64,000 nt of DNA from contig NZ_AP023366.1 in the NCBI RefSeq assembly GCF_015097055.1, positions 2,755,001 through 2,819,000 on the forward strand, in the 5' to 3' direction. The position numbers and the translations under genes were made by a program. Every line of letters starts with the position of its first letter. Position 1 is the first letter of the stretch. The stretch is from Effusibacillus dendaii. GTDB lineage: Bacteria > Bacillota > Bacilli > Tumebacillales > Effusibacillaceae. The notes beneath the pieces are model-generated. The model saw only the letters and a list, made by a program, of their open reading frames with translations, had not been told where the DNA came from and made no database searches. Below are positions 19,090 to 29,355 of the stretch, one piece after another.

Positions 19090-20328
19090 ATGGCGAAGCA
19101 GAAGATTGTATTGGCATATTCGGGTGGATTGGATACATCCGTAATCCTGACATGGCTGAAAGAGACGTATGATGCGGAAATCATCGCTTTTACAGCCGAT
19201 ATCGGCCAAAAGGATGAATTGGACGGTTTGGAGGAAAAAGCGCTGAAAACGGGCGCCAGCAAAGTCTATATTGACGATTTGCGAGACGAGTTTGCGCGTG
19301 ATTTTATTTTCCCGATGTTTCAGGCGGGAGCCCTCTACGAGGGGCAGTATTTGCTGGGAACCAGTATTGCGCGCCCATTGATCGCCAAGCGGATGGTCGA
19401 GATTGCACGCGCGGAAGGGGCAACTGCCATTGCGCACGGAGCGACTGGCAAAGGAAACGATCAGGTACGCTTTGAACTGACGGCAGCCGCACTGGCTCCT
19501 GAACTGGAAGTGATTGCACAGTGGCGGCTCGAATCATTCCGTGAGCAATTCCCGGGCCGGGCGGAAATGATCGCCTATGCGGAGAAGCACGGAATTCAGG
19601 TGCAGGCTACTGCGGCAAAGCCGTATTCGATGGACCGCAATTTGCTCCATATCAGCTTTGAAAGCGGTATGTTGGAAGACCCGTGGTTTGACGCCAGCCA
19701 CGAGTCAAACAAAGAGATGTACGTGCTGAGTGTAGCGCCGGAAGATGCGCCCGATCAGGCGGAATATGTGGAACTGGAGTTTGAGCAGGGAAACTGTGTG
19801 GCGATAAACGGCAAACGCATGTCGCCGCTGCAAGTGATGGAGACGTTGAACGAACTGGGCGGCAAACATGGAATCGGTCGGGTGGACATGGTCGAGAACC
19901 GGTTTGTCGGCATGAAGAGCCGCGGCGTTTATGAAACACCGGGCGGAACCATTCTGTTTACGGCACATCGGAAGATGGAATCGCTGACGATGGACCGGGA
20001 AGTGATGCAGTTGCGGGATTCTCTGATTCCCCGCTATAGCGGGCTGGTGTACAACGGTTTCTGGTTCGCGCCGGAAAGACTGGCCCTGCAGGCGCTTGTC
20101 ACCGAAAGCCAGAAAAATGTGACCGGCACCGTTCGACTTAAACTGTACAAAGGCAACGTGATCGGGGCTGGTGTAAAAAGCCCGGTCAGCTTGTACAATC
20201 CGAACATTGCCACGATGGAAGCCGATCCGACTCAAGCGTACAATCAATCGGATGCGACTGGCTTTATCCGTCTCAATGCGCTGCGTCTGAAGGTGGCTTC
20301 CGGAGTCAGGCAGAACGCGGGTAAGTAA
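19090..20328 (+). CDS. argG: Argininosuccinate synthase
   Basis: ArgG condenses citrulline and aspartate with ATP cleavage to AMP and pyrophosphate. The 412-residue protein opens with the PP-loop AYSGGLDTS and contains the family motif [13 protein letters not shown]. The chosen ATG follows GGAGCGGGGAAAG; an open frame reaches upstream to 18991, but those residues do not resemble ArgG. It continues the carAB-argFGH order. Confidence 0.96.
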   Translation: MAKQKIVLAYSGGLDTSVILTWLKETYDAEIIAFTADIGQKDELDGLEEKALKTGASKVYIDDLRDEFARDFIFPMFQAGALYEGQYLLGTSIARPLIAKRMVEIARAEGATAIAHGATGKGNDQVRFELTAAALAPELEVIAQWRLESFREQFPGRAEMIAYAEKHGIQVQATAAKPYSMDRNLLHISFESGMLEDPWFDASHESNKEMYVLSVAPEDAPDQAEYVELEFEQGNCVAINGKRMSPLQVMETLNELGGKHGIGRVDMVENRFVGMKSRGVYETPGGTILFTAHRKMESLTMDREVMQLRDSLIPRYSGLVYNGFWFAPERLALQALVTESQKNVTGTVRLKLYKGNVIGAGVKSPVSLYNPNIATMEADPTQAYNQSDATGFIRLNALRLKVASGVRQNAGK

Positions 20329-20375
20329 GTAGAGATTTGCAACGATGACCATATGTCCCGAAAGGAAGGCTGGAC

Positions 20376-21791
20376 GTGTCAAAACTATGGGGTGGGCGTT
20401 TTACCAAACAGACAGACAAGCTGGTGGAGGAGTTTACCGCTTCTATCGGATTTGATCAAAAATTGGCCGTGGATGATATCCGCGGCTCTCTTGCGCATGT
20501 GAAAATGCTGGGTGCCTGCGGCATCATTCCACAGGAAGATGCAGACAAAATCCGGGAAGGGCTTTTGTCGATTCTGGCGGATGTGCGGGCGGGCAGGCTG
20601 GAATATGCGGTGGAAAACGAAGACATTCATATGAACATTGAAAAGTACCTGATCGAGCGGATCGGGCCGGTCGGCGGCAAACTGCATACGGGGCGTTCCC
20701 GCAACGATCAGGTGGCCACCGACATGCATCTGTACCTGCGCAGGGAAGTGAAACAGATTATCGCGCTGCTGGCAGATGTGATGCAGGCGTTGGTGGATAC
20801 GGCAGACGCTCATTTAGACGTGGTGATTCCCGGCTATACGCACCTGCAGCGGGCGCAGCCGGTTTTGTTGGCGCATCACCTGCTCGCTTATGTCGGGATG
20901 TTCTCACGCGATGCGGAACGGCTGCAGGACGCATTGAAACGGATCGACATTTTGCCGCTTGGCGCCGGCGCATTGGCTGGTACGACGTTCCCGATCGACC
21001 GTCAGTTGGTCGCAAAGGAACTGGGTTTTGCCCGTATTTATGAAAACTCGATGGATGCCGTCAGCGACCGTGATTTCATTCTGGAGTTTCTGAGTGACGC
21101 CTCGATTTTGATGATGCACCTGACCCGATTTTGTGAGGAACTGGTGATGTGGTCTTCGACCGAGTTCGGTTTTGTCGAACTGGATGATGCGTACTGCACC
21201 GGATCGTCGATTATGCCGCAGAAGAAAAATCCGGATGTCGCCGAATTGATCCGCGGCAAATCGGGACGGGTCTATGGCAATCTGTTCGGGCTGTTGACGG
21301 TGCTGAAAAGTTTGCCTCTCGCATACAACAAAGATTTGCAGGAAGACAAAGAAGGCATGTTTGACACGGTTGAAACGCTCAGAGGATCGCTTGCTCTGTT
21401 GGCGGGCATGATCCGTACGATGGAAGTGCGCAAAGAGCGGCTGCAGCAGGTGGTTAAAGAAGACTTCTCCAACGCGACCGATCTGGCCGATTATCTGGTG
21501 CGGAAAAATATGCCATTCCGCCAGGCGCACGAAGTGATCGGCAAACTGGTGTTGTACTGCATCTCGAATCGGAAGTTCCTGACCGATCTGAGTATGGACG
21601 AGTACAAACAGCACAGCGAACTGTTTGAGTCGGATGTGTATCAGGTGATCGACATTCGGACGGTGGTCGATGCGCGCAACGTGTTGGGCGGCACAGCCGG
21701 TCCGCAGGTCAGGCAGGCGCTGGAACGCGCCAAAGGTCAGATCACTTCCCTTGGACAGTGGGTCGAACAGGCCTTAGAAGGGGAAATCTGA
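20376..21791 (+). CDS. argH: Argininosuccinate lyase
   Basis: ArgH splits argininosuccinate into arginine and fumarate, the final step. The 471 residues belong to the fumarase/aspartase superfamily. The signature loop is [12 protein letters not shown] with the catalytic serine, and TGRSRNDQ and HTHLQRAQP-like motifs lie upstream (here YTHLQRAQP). The start is GTG with AAGGAAGG seven bases before. It is the last gene of the operon. Confidence 0.97.
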   Translation: MSKLWGGRFTKQTDKLVEEFTASIGFDQKLAVDDIRGSLAHVKMLGACGIIPQEDADKIREGLLSILADVRAGRLEYAVENEDIHMNIEKYLIERIGPVGGKLHTGRSRNDQVATDMHLYLRREVKQIIALLADVMQALVDTADAHLDVVIPGYTHLQRAQPVLLAHHLLAYVGMFSRDAERLQDALKRIDILPLGAGALAGTTFPIDRQLVAKELGFARIYENSMDAVSDRDFILEFLSDASILMMHLTRFCEELVMWSSTEFGFVELDDAYCTGSSIMPQKKNPDVAELIRGKSGRVYGNLFGLLTVLKSLPLAYNKDLQEDKEGMFDTVETLRGSLALLAGMIRTMEVRKERLQQVVKEDFSNATDLADYLVRKNMPFRQAHEVIGKLVLYCISNRKFLTDLSMDEYKQHSELFESDVYQVIDIRTVVDARNVLGGTAGPQVRQALERAKGQITSLGQWVEQALEGEI

Positions 21792-21814
21792 CGCAAAGGT
21801 CAGACCGGGTTTTT
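21787..21814 (+). terminator. Probable terminator of the carAB-argFGH operon
   Basis: TCTGAC, overlapping the argH stop, pairs with GTCAGA; a T run follows after CCGGG. The spacing between stem and T run makes it a weaker call. Confidence 0.5.
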
Positions 21815-21923
21815 GACTGAAAGTTGTTGGTATAACAAGCCGTATTGCATTTTTGTTGTGGAAACTTGTCGCCATCTGTAAAGATTTGTATGAAATACAT
21901 TGGAAGATCCTAAGAACGAACAG

Positions 21924-21968
21924 ACCGTTTACCTCTTCAGAATCATTTGGAGCGGTAAACGGTTTTTT
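21924..21968 (+). terminator. Strong terminator hairpin
   Basis: ACCGTTTACC and GGTAAACGGT form a perfect 10-bp stem with an inner CTC/GAG pair, followed by six T. It stands about 130 bases after argH with no gene between, so it may back up the operon terminator or end a short leader transcript. Confidence 0.85.
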
Positions 21969-22088
21969 GTGTTTGATTGCCGCAGTTGGACACAACAACA
22001 TCTTCCAGTGCGGGTTCAGTTCTATTCAGGATTAACAGTGGAATATGCTTCGACCAAATTCATTGTATGGGAGCAGTTGGTAAAATGA

Positions 22089-22229
22089 GTGGAAAAGAGG
22101 TCGGCAGGTGAAGAGTTAGCTCAATTGGTGATGGATTACAACCTGGGAGTGTCCCCGTTTGCAGCATATAAGCGTACACGCTTCAATTTGGATTACTTTG
22201 CGGATGAGGGGCCTGAGTTTTGGACTTGA
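22089..22229 (+). pseudogene. Remnant of an Mrr-type restriction endonuclease (C-terminal end)
   Basis: The 46-codon frame ends with GEELAQLVMDYNLGVS and LDYFADE, which resembles the C-terminal end of Mrr-family restriction endonucleases (GEQLAQLMIDHNLGVS...IDLDYF). The frame is closed immediately upstream by TGA at 22086, and no catalytic D/QxK region is visible, so only a tail survives. The space from 21969 to 22088 may hold more degraded sequence from it (EYAS-like words), but I cannot trace it reliably. Confidence 0.55.
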
Positions 22230-22243
22230 CAAGCAGCAAGCCT

Positions 22244-22573
22244 TTATTTAACTTGTCTTTGCTTCAGACGATATACTTCGCGGTCCGTATCGATCCATTT
22301 TTGCGTAAGATGTTCCATACGGTCCTCAATCCTGTCCAAACGGTCGTTTGTCTCCTTGCGAAATTCATTCATTTCGTGTTTAAACTCCGTAAATTCCTGA
22401 GCTAATTTATCAAGTTTCCCGGTGTTTTCATCGAGCTTCGCGCTGATTTTATCAATCCTCTCTATGTTTTCATCAAGCTTCCTGTTGTTTTCATCAATCT
22501 TTTCGTTGTTCTTTGCCACCATGGCAATCAGTTGTTTCATCATATCAAACTTTTGTTGTTGTTCATCAGCCAT
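22244..22573 (-). CDS. Coiled-coil protein of unknown function
   Basis: The 109-residue protein is rich in Lys, Glu and Asn with heptad-like repeats (KLDENIERIDK, KLDENTGKLDK), predicting one long coiled coil over most of its length. It has no signal peptide or membrane segment. The ATG follows AAAGGAGG. Similar short proteins are common, poorly characterised Firmicutes ORFs, and no function is proposed. It is divergent from the CWB2-repeat gene, sharing a 163-base upstream region. Confidence 0.75.
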   Translation of the reverse strand: MADEQQQKFDMMKQLIAMVAKNNEKIDENNRKLDENIERIDKISAKLDENTGKLDKLAQEFTEFKHEMNEFRKETNDRLDRIEDRMEHLTQKWIDTDREVYRLKQRQVK

Positions 22574-22736
22574 TCGGGAATCGCCTCCTTTGCTATTAAT
22601 TGTATCAAAAGATATTATAACAAACATTCCAAAAAAGAGACCCTCCCATTTTGAAGTTTTGCTGGAATGATTTTCAATCACACCACTTTGGTCCCCCTCA
22701 TAGGCTGAAAGGAACAATGCCTACAGGAGGACTTTC

Positions 22737-23801
22737 ATGAACACGGTAGCTACAACACGGATTCCGTTTGGGGATCCGGAACGGTTGTCGATTGCGATCA
22801 GCCAACTGTTGTTTCCGAGCGGCGGGAAACAGTTGCCAAATGCGGTTTTGCTGGCAACCGGGAATGATTTTCGCACAGTGGTACCGGCAGTTTCCCTGAT
22901 TCATTTTCCAATCCACGCGATGGTGCTGTTTTCATGGCACGGGGATCTGTCCAACCAGTTGATGCGGGAGATAAACAGGATTCAACCGACCGGCAAAAAT
23001 GCGCCTGCTGCTGTGCTGTTAGTCGGGCCCTTCACAGCGGCGGCCATCGGCCAGTTGCATCGGGCAGGCTATTCGACGCTCCACTTTGAGCAGAATGATC
23101 CGTATGTGCAAATGGTTCATATCGCGGATTGGCGACGAAGATATTTGCCGGATACGATGCCAGAAATGATCACCGGCAACACATTTCTGATTTCTTCCGA
23201 GACGGTTGAGGAGTCGCTGCCTGTGTTCGGTTTTGCCGCCCATATGGGAACCCCGATTTTGTATGCGCAGCGGGACTCCCTGCCGGATTTGACCAGACGG
23301 TTTCTCCAAAGGGAAAAACACCGCCATGTGACGATTATCGGTTCGGAATCGATCATTTCGAGACGGGTGGAAGAAGAGTGCAGAAGTGTTGTGAATGGTA
23401 CGGTGGAGCGTTTTTCAGGCAGTACTCCGCAGGAGATGGCAATTCTTTTTGCCCGAGCCAAGAGTAAAGCGACGCAAATCGGGTTTGGCCGCCATACGCC
23501 GGGGAAAGGGGATGCGTTTACGTTCCTGCCCACAGACTGGCGAATGGCGATGGCGGCCGCCGCGATGTCGCACACCGGCAAACATACTCCGCTGCTTCCT
23601 TTGTCAAAAACCGATTTACCGAATTTGTACCGTCGCTATCTGGAATCTTTGCTTCCTCAGGCAGGGGGGCCGCAGCCACCGTTCATGCACGCATTTGTTT
23701 TGGGCGACATGCAGCAGATTCCGTTTTCCACGCAGGTGGAAATAGAAGGCCACATTCAATTGGCGGATCCAAAAATCGGCGCGACAGGAGGCCCTGAGTA
23801 A
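22737..23801 (+). CDS. CWB2-repeat-like protein without signal peptide
   Basis: The 354-residue protein contains at least one clear cell-wall-binding repeat 2 unit near residues 175-245 (ILYAQRDSLPD, then HVTIIGSESIISRRVEE, then ERFSGSTPQEMAILFA). Weaker copies are visible before and after it (ending AAVLLVGPF and HAFVLGD). CWB2 normally anchors exported proteins to the wall, yet this one starts MNTVATTRIPFG with no signal sequence or transmembrane helix. GGAGG precedes the ATG. It stands upstream of ftsEX but is separated by a terminator. Its role is unknown; cytoplasmic location is inferred. Confidence 0.75.
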   Translation: MNTVATTRIPFGDPERLSIAISQLLFPSGGKQLPNAVLLATGNDFRTVVPAVSLIHFPIHAMVLFSWHGDLSNQLMREINRIQPTGKNAPAAVLLVGPFTAAAIGQLHRAGYSTLHFEQNDPYVQMVHIADWRRRYLPDTMPEMITGNTFLISSETVEESLPVFGFAAHMGTPILYAQRDSLPDLTRRFLQREKHRHVTIIGSESIISRRVEEECRSVVNGTVERFSGSTPQEMAILFARAKSKATQIGFGRHTPGKGDAFTFLPTDWRMAMAAAAMSHTGKHTPLLPLSKTDLPNLYRRYLESLLPQAGGPQPPFMHAFVLGDMQQIPFSTQVEIEGHIQLADPKIGATGGPE

Positions 23802-23836
23802 AGGAGAGAAACAGTGGAATCTATGGAAGGACGAGA

Positions 23837-23864
23837 GGTCTGCCAAGTTGACAGACCCTTTTTT
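23837..23864 (+). terminator. Terminator after the CWB2-like gene
   Basis: GGTCTG and CAGACC pair around a 9-base loop, followed by a C and six T. Confidence 0.85.
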
Positions 23865-24060
23865 ATTGTCGGGGTTTTTCGACCATATCGGGTTTTCCAT
23901 CATTTTGCCAAACAATACCTGACCTTCACACGTAAAATGTCCTGTATAATTCATGGATAGAGAGGATTTTGCCGGGAAGTGTCGAAATTTGAAAAGGATT
24001 GGGCTCAGGAAATCGTGCGTGTAACGTTTCAATACGAAAAAAAGGATGTGGAAAACGTTC

Positions 24061-24747
24061 ATGATCGAAATGCATGACGTGTGGAAGACGTATGGGAACG
24101 GGGTTTCCGCTCTGCGAGGAATCAGCGTGAAAATTAACCGTGGTGAATTTGTTTATGTGGTCGGTCCCAGCGGTGCGGGAAAATCCACCTTTATTAAATT
24201 GATGTATCGGGAAGAAAAGCCGACCAAAGGGACGATTTTTGTTAACGGATTTAACGTGGATCGTTTAAAAGATCGAAAAATCCCCTATATGCGCCGACAA
24301 ACTGGCGTTGTATTCCAAGATTTCAAATTGCTTCCGCAATTGACCGCGTATGAAAACGTAGCGTTTGCGATGGAAGTCATCGGTACCCCGAGCAAAAAGA
24401 TGAAAACGCGCGTCAAAGAAGTGTTGGAGCTGGTGGGGCTTGGTGAGAAAAGCAAGCATTTCCCCAACCAGCTTTCCGGTGGGGAACAGCAGCGTGTGGC
24501 TGTTGCCCGGGCACTGGTCAACAGTCCGGCTGTTATCATAGCGGACGAGCCTACCGGCAACTTGGACCCGGAAACATCCTGGGAGATTATGAACCTGTTT
24601 AATAAGATCAACGATCAAGGCACGACGGTCGTGATGGCGACACACAACAAGGATATCGTGAACACAATGAAACGTCGCGTGATTGCAATCGAGGGCGGAC
24701 AAATTGTGCGTGACGAACAACGGGGGGTATACGGATACGATGATTAG
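24061..24747 (+). CDS. ftsE: Cell division ABC transporter ATPase FtsE
   Basis: FtsE is the cytoplasmic ATPase of the FtsEX complex, which drives wall hydrolases during division and elongation. The 228 residues have Walker [10 protein letters not shown] (35-43), the family block [12 protein letters not shown], the LSGGEQQR signature near 140 and ADEPTGNLD as Walker B. The start was set by the conserved beginning [11 protein letters not shown]; an ATG at 24046 sits directly on the AAAGG and is less likely. A TATAAT at 23945 may be its promoter's -10. It overlaps ftsX by 8 bases. Confidence 0.96.
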   Translation: MIEMHDVWKTYGNGVSALRGISVKINRGEFVYVVGPSGAGKSTFIKLMYREEKPTKGTIFVNGFNVDRLKDRKIPYMRRQTGVVFQDFKLLPQLTAYENVAFAMEVIGTPSKKMKTRVKEVLELVGLGEKSKHFPNQLSGGEQQRVAVARALVNSPAVIIADEPTGNLDPETSWEIMNLFNKINDQGTTVVMATHNKDIVNTMKRRVIAIEGGQIVRDEQRGVYGYDD

Positions 24748-25618
24748 AACGCTGCTTCGTCATGTTCGGGAAGGATTTAAAAATATTGGCCGAAATTCGT
24801 GGATGACGGTTGCCGCCATCGGATCGGTAGTCGTGTCGCTGATGATTCTCGGCGTTTTTTTGACATTGGCGATGAACCTGCAGGCGTTTACCAAACAAAT
24901 TGAGGGGCAGGTGCAGATGGATGTCATTGTCCAGCAGGGCGTGTCGCGTGCGGACATCAGTAAACTGGAAACGCTCCTCAAAAATACGAACGGGATTAAG
25001 GAAGTAAAGTTTGTGTCAAAAGAGGACGGAATTCAAATCCTTCGCCAACAGTTAAAAGAAAATGCGGAACTGTTGAACGGGTTGGAAATGGAAAATCCAC
25101 TGCCTGACAAATTTGTCGTGAAAGCGGCTGACCCGCGAAATACGCTGGCGCTGGCCGACCAAATCCGCACGTTCCCGAACGTGGAAAAAGTACAGGATGG
25201 CCGCGAAGTGGTTCAAAAACTGTATAATGTGGTCGATATCGTTCGGGTTGTAGGCGGGGCGCTTGTCATCGGTTTGATGTTTACGGCGATTTTCCTGATC
25301 TCCAACACCATTCGCATCACGATCTTCGCCCGCCGCCGCGAGATTGAAATTATGAAGCTGGTGGGGGCCACCAACTGGTTTATCCGCTGGCCGTTTTTCA
25401 TCGAAGGACTGATTATGGGGGCGCTCGGAGCTTTAATTCCGATTCTGATCATAGCGCTTGGATACTCGTATGTCGTAAGGTTGATGTCAAATACATTGAT
25501 TCTCATTTTGCCGCTGACGGCGGTGATTTTCCAAGTAGGTGCCGCACTGCTGCTGATTGGGGCGCTGATTGGAATGTTCGGATCGGCCTTCTCTGTTCGC
25601 AAGTTTCTTAAAATCTAA
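24740..25618 (+). CDS. ftsX: Cell division ABC transporter permease FtsX
   Basis: FtsX is the membrane partner of FtsE. The 292 residues show one N-terminal membrane helix, an extracellular domain of about 130 residues that in Bacillus contacts wall hydrolases, and three C-terminal helices. RRREIEIMKLVGATNWFIRWPF is the conserved cytoplasmic loop region. The ATG lies in the last codons of ftsE, so the two are coupled. ctpB follows, as in many Bacilli. Confidence 0.95.
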   Translation: MIRTLLRHVREGFKNIGRNSWMTVAAIGSVVVSLMILGVFLTLAMNLQAFTKQIEGQVQMDVIVQQGVSRADISKLETLLKNTNGIKEVKFVSKEDGIQILRQQLKENAELLNGLEMENPLPDKFVVKAADPRNTLALADQIRTFPNVEKVQDGREVVQKLYNVVDIVRVVGGALVIGLMFTAIFLISNTIRITIFARRREIEIMKLVGATNWFIRWPFFIEGLIMGALGALIPILIIALGYSYVVRLMSNTLILILPLTAVIFQVGAALLLIGALIGMFGSAFSVRKFLKI

Positions 25619-25707
25619 AACTAAAAATCCGGTTTTCGGGAATATGTACTAGACAAACAACTTGTCTCATATAATCGATTGAGACATAGCAAAGGTGGTG
25701 GAAAAAT

Positions 25708-27141
25708 TTGCACTTGCGCAAAAGAACATTGGCCATTCTGATGGTGCTGGCACTGCTTGCAGGCGGTGTGTCCGCTTATGGACTGATTTCTTATAAAATG
25801 GGCGGGCTGCCGATCGCCGGATTCAGCGCAGGCTCCGGTTTATCTGGTCAGAACTCGGCCAATTTTGCCAAATTGGAACAAGCGTACCAATTGATTCACA
25901 GCCAGTATTATCAAAATGTGAACGACCAGAAATTGGTGGACGGTGCGATTGCCGGGATGGTTCAGGCACTTGGAGATCCCTATTCCACTTACATGGATAA
26001 ACAAACCGCCGATCAGTTTCAAATGTCGCTGTCCTCTTCGTTTGAAGGAATTGGGGCCACCGTTCAATCGATCAACGGACGCATTACGGTCGAGTCTCCT
26101 GTGAAAGGATCACCTGCGGAAAAGGCAGGATTGCAAGCGGGCGACCAAATCCGCAAGGTGAATGGGCAGGTCTTGGACGGCAAACCGGTTAACGAAGCGG
26201 TCCTGTTGATTCGCGGCAAGAAAGGCACCACGGCGGAGTTGGAAATCACCCGTCCGGGCACGAATGATCCCATTCATGTGACGGTCATTCGCGACGAAAT
26301 CCCGCTGGAAACCGTATATGCAGAGAACTTGGGAGACGGCATTGGCAAGATTCAGATCACCTCGTTCTCCGAAAATACGGCCAAGCGGTTTGCGGAAGAA
26401 CTGCAAAAACTGGAAGCGCAAGGCATGAAAGGTCTGATCATCGATGTGCGAGGCAACCCGGGCGGATATCTGCAAGCGGTCACGGAAATCGGCAACCTGC
26501 TGATACCGAATCAGGGTGTGATTTTGCAGATGGAAGACCGTACAGGGAAAAAGGAAATTTTTAAATCGAAAATGGGAAGCGCCAAATATCCGATCGTCTG
26601 CGTGACAGACGGTGGTTCCGCCAGTGCGTCGGAAATCCTGGCAGCCGCTTTGAAGGAAGCGGGCGGATACCCGCTGGTGGGAGAAAAAACGTTCGGTAAG
26701 GGAACGGTGCAAACCAGTCAGACATTTGCGGACGGATCGGACCTCAAATATACGATTGCCAAATGGTTGACGCCAAAGGGCAACTGGATTCACATGAAGG
26801 GAATTGAACCGGACTATCCGGTTGCGCTGCCCGATTACTTCAAACTGACAGCGCTGAATCCGGATACGCCGTTGAAACGCGATATGAACGGAACCGGTGT
26901 GAAAAACGTGCAGCAAATGCTGATCGGACTCGGATTGGTTCCCGGCCGGGAAGACGGATACTTCAGCCAACAAACGGAAGATGCGGTAAAAACGTTCCAG
27001 CGCATCAATGGATTGTCAGTGACAGGCGTAGTGGAAGGGCAGACCGCCGTGAAGCTGAACGAACAAATCCGCGCCAAAATGAAAACAAATGATACGCAGA
27101 TAGAAAAGGCAATTTCCGTTTTACACTCCATGATCAAATAG
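25708..27141 (+). CDS. ctpB: S41-family C-terminal processing peptidase (CtpA/CtpB type)
   Basis: The 477-residue protease has an N-terminal signal/anchor (RTLAILMVLALLAGGVSAYG), a PDZ domain near residues 110-190, the S41 catalytic core with Ser in GGSASASEIL and Lys in GEKTFGKG, and a C-terminal peptidoglycan-binding domain (MNGTGVKNVQQMLIGLGL). It should act outside the membrane at the wall. B. subtilis CtpB works in sporulation signalling; whether this orthologue does is inference. The start is TTG after AAAGGTGGTGG. A TATAAT at 25670 lies upstream. Confidence 0.93.
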   Translation: MHLRKRTLAILMVLALLAGGVSAYGLISYKMGGLPIAGFSAGSGLSGQNSANFAKLEQAYQLIHSQYYQNVNDQKLVDGAIAGMVQALGDPYSTYMDKQTADQFQMSLSSSFEGIGATVQSINGRITVESPVKGSPAEKAGLQAGDQIRKVNGQVLDGKPVNEAVLLIRGKKGTTAELEITRPGTNDPIHVTVIRDEIPLETVYAENLGDGIGKIQITSFSENTAKRFAEELQKLEAQGMKGLIIDVRGNPGGYLQAVTEIGNLLIPNQGVILQMEDRTGKKEIFKSKMGSAKYPIVCVTDGGSASASEILAAALKEAGGYPLVGEKTFGKGTVQTSQTFADGSDLKYTIAKWLTPKGNWIHMKGIEPDYPVALPDYFKLTALNPDTPLKRDMNGTGVKNVQQMLIGLGLVPGREDGYFSQQTEDAVKTFQRINGLSVTGVVEGQTAVKLNEQIRAKMKTNDTQIEKAISVLHSMIK

Positions 27142-27170
27142 AAGGTAATACAACTTTTCTGTCGAATATT

Positions 27171-27201
27171 CCCTTGAGGGCAATGTCCTCAAGGGTTTTT
27201 T
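27171..27201 (+). terminator. Terminator after ctpB
   Basis: CCCTTGAGG and CCTCAAGGG form a perfect 9-bp stem with a 7-base loop and six T after it. Confidence 0.9.
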
Positions 27202-27222
27202 ATTTTGGGAGGGGACCTCCGC

Positions 27223-28521
27223 ATGTCTGCTTGGCCTTTTTTGGTTCAGCTGGGGCAAGGGTTCATTCAGATTCTATTGACTCCGTTGTTTTATATCGCC
27301 ATTCTGCTGGTGTATCTACAATACAAAAAACAGGTTTCATTGGAACGAAAACTGTTTGGCGTTCGCGTGACTTCCGCCGAAAACCAAACGCTAAAATCGC
27401 TTTTATATGGCATTTTGGGCGGTATCGTAACTTCCCTTTTGTTGTCAGGCACAGGGATTGTGTTTCATCCGACAGACTTCGTCTATGTCTGGATTCTGGC
27501 TGTGATCCTGGCTTTGGTTTTTAACGTCCGGTTTATCTGCTTTGCTTATGCGGGGGGCATTCTTTCCATCGTATCCCTGTTATTGAACACACTGCCGTGG
27601 ATTTCAATCGAGTGGGAGTGGGCAGCCAGTATCTACAGTGATATTCGCTCGTTATCAGTCTCTCATTTGCTGGCATTGGTGGCGATTCTCCATTTGGTAG
27701 AGGCGCTGCTTGTCTTTTTGCAGGGGCAGGACGGCGTCACACCGGTGTTTGTGCAAAGCAAACGGGGCCGATTGGTGGGTGGATTTGTCTTGCAAAAATT
27801 GTGGGTGCTGCCGCTGGCGGCCGTTGTGGCAACCGGTACGAATGGATTTGAGCCGCCTGCTTGGTGGACGATTTTTCCGGTTACCGGTTTGTCCGGCTTG
27901 CAGATCGTTCCCATTCCTGCCGTATTAGGGTATTCCGGTGTTGCATTGTCCCGTCATCCGGCTGAAAAAACGGCCCGGACATCCAAGTATCTGGCGATTT
28001 ATGCCCTGCTTTTGCTTTTTTTTACATTGACCGGGGCAAAATTTGCGCCGGTTCTGTTGTGGGTGGCAGCCGTCTTTTCACCGGTCGCCCATGAGATTTT
28101 GATCCGGTTTGAAATGGAAGATGAAAAAAGCAAGCCGCATCGATTCGTCAAACCCCTGCAGGGACTTCGCATTCTGTCTGTAATTCCTGGCAGCCCGGCA
28201 GAATCGCTGCAGCTGAAACCGGGTGAAATCATTGCGAAAGCGAATGGTGTGCCGGTTAACTCTCCGTTTGAACTGCATTTTGCTCTTAACCAGAATCCGG
28301 CGTTTATCAAATTGGAAGTAGTGGATGAACAAGGCGAGATTCGGTTTGCGAGCAAACCACGATTTGATGGTGAACCGCATAGCCTGGGCTTGATTTTGGT
28401 CCCGGATGAAACGGTTCGCGAATATGTAAGGTTGGATACGATTCCAATCTGGCGTCAGTTCTGGAGTTCCATTTTTCGTTCGTCAAAAGGAAAAGTTGAT
28501 TCTGCATTACACAAACAATAG
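27223..28521 (+). CDS. PDZ-domain integral membrane protein
   Basis: The 432-residue protein has an N-terminal two thirds made of about eight hydrophobic segments and a C-terminal PDZ-like domain. The PDZ part runs from about residue 315 (LRILSVIPGSPAESLQLKPGEIIAKANG) to 405. No protease active-site motif was seen in the membrane part. Bacilli often carry such a protein between ctpB and uvrB. It may scaffold or present substrates at the membrane; this is inference. The ATG follows GGAGGGG. MotA follows after 27 bases, so co-transcription is possible. Confidence 0.85.
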   Translation: MSAWPFLVQLGQGFIQILLTPLFYIAILLVYLQYKKQVSLERKLFGVRVTSAENQTLKSLLYGILGGIVTSLLLSGTGIVFHPTDFVYVWILAVILALVFNVRFICFAYAGGILSIVSLLLNTLPWISIEWEWAASIYSDIRSLSVSHLLALVAILHLVEALLVFLQGQDGVTPVFVQSKRGRLVGGFVLQKLWVLPLAAVVATGTNGFEPPAWWTIFPVTGLSGLQIVPIPAVLGYSGVALSRHPAEKTARTSKYLAIYALLLLFFTLTGAKFAPVLLWVAAVFSPVAHEILIRFEMEDEKSKPHRFVKPLQGLRILSVIPGSPAESLQLKPGEIIAKANGVPVNSPFELHFALNQNPAFIKLEVVDEQGEIRFASKPRFDGEPHSLGLILVPDETVREYVRLDTIPIWRQFWSSIFRSSKGKVDSALHKQ

Positions 28522-28548
28522 GATGTTGTGCAGCAGGAGGAAACGCGT

Positions 28549-29355
28549 ATGGATATCACAACAATTTTAGGGTTGCTTCTGGGGATTGGATTTCTGGTCG
28601 GCGGTTTCCTGATGGAAGGTGGACAAGCGACAGCACTGTTTGAACTGACGGCAGGCATGATTGTGTTTGGCGGTACCGTCGGGGCGATTCTGGTCAGCAC
28701 ACCGCTTGAACAAATTAAAGAACTGCCGAAAATCCTGAAAATCGCAATTCGTTATAAACCGCGAAATCCATTGGAAATTATTGACGACCTGGTGTCGCTG
28801 GCGACCATTGCCCGGCGGGAAGGCATATTGGCGTTGGAGGAAAAGATTGAAACGTATAATGACGATTTTTTCAAAAACGGGGTCCGGTTAGTGGTGGATG
28901 GGGTCGACCCGGAACTGGTTCGCAGCATTATGGAAACAGAGCTGTCGTTCATTGAAGACCGCCATTCGAAGGGGGCAGGCATTTTCGAACAGGCGGGCGG
29001 TTTTGCACCTACGATGGGAATTATCGGGACGGTTATGGGGTTGGTGCACGTGTTGGGCAGTCTGGAAGATCCAAGCCGTTTGGGGCCCTCCATCGCAGTA
29101 GCGTTTATTGCGACATTGTATGGTGTGGCATCCGCCAATCTGATTTTCCTGCCGATAGCCAATAAATTAAAAACGCGCAGCCGACAGGAAGTGTTGATTC
29201 GCGAATTGATGATTGAAGGGATTCTTTCCATTCAGGCCGGGGAAAACCCGAATATTCTCAAGCAAAAGCTAAAAGTGTTCCTAGCGCCGAAAAACCGCGA
29301 AGAACCGGCGAATGCGACGGGAGAGGCGGGCGAAGTAAATGCGGAGACGACGTAA
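28549..29355 (+). CDS. motA: Flagellar motor stator protein MotA/MotP family
   Basis: MotA-type subunits form the stator ion channel with MotB. The 268 residues have four membrane segments, a long cytoplasmic loop between the second and third, and the family blocks FAPTMGIIGTVMGLVHVL and ASANLIFLPIANKL. The N-terminal MDITTILGLLLGIGFLVGGFLMEGG resembles sodium-type MotP/PomA subunits, but ion choice cannot be decided. AGGAGG precedes the ATG. The end overlaps motB by 17 bases. Confidence 0.93.
   Translation: MDITTILGLLLGIGFLVGGFLMEGGQATALFELTAGMIVFGGTVGAILVSTPLEQIKELPKILKIAIRYKPRNPLEIIDDLVSLATIARREGILALEEKIETYNDDFFKNGVRLVVDGVDPELVRSIMETELSFIEDRHSKGAGIFEQAGGFAPTMGIIGTVMGLVHVLGSLEDPSRLGPSIAVAFIATLYGVASANLIFLPIANKLKTRSRQEVLIRELMIEGILSIQAGENPNILKQKLKVFLAPKNREEPANATGEAGEVNAETT

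Noticed and set aside
22086-22088. In-frame TGA in the Mrr-like remnant as a selenocysteine codon, given selB in the window
   Set aside because: The upstream half of the frame does not resemble Mrr, no SECIS-like loop was found, and decay explains the stop better.
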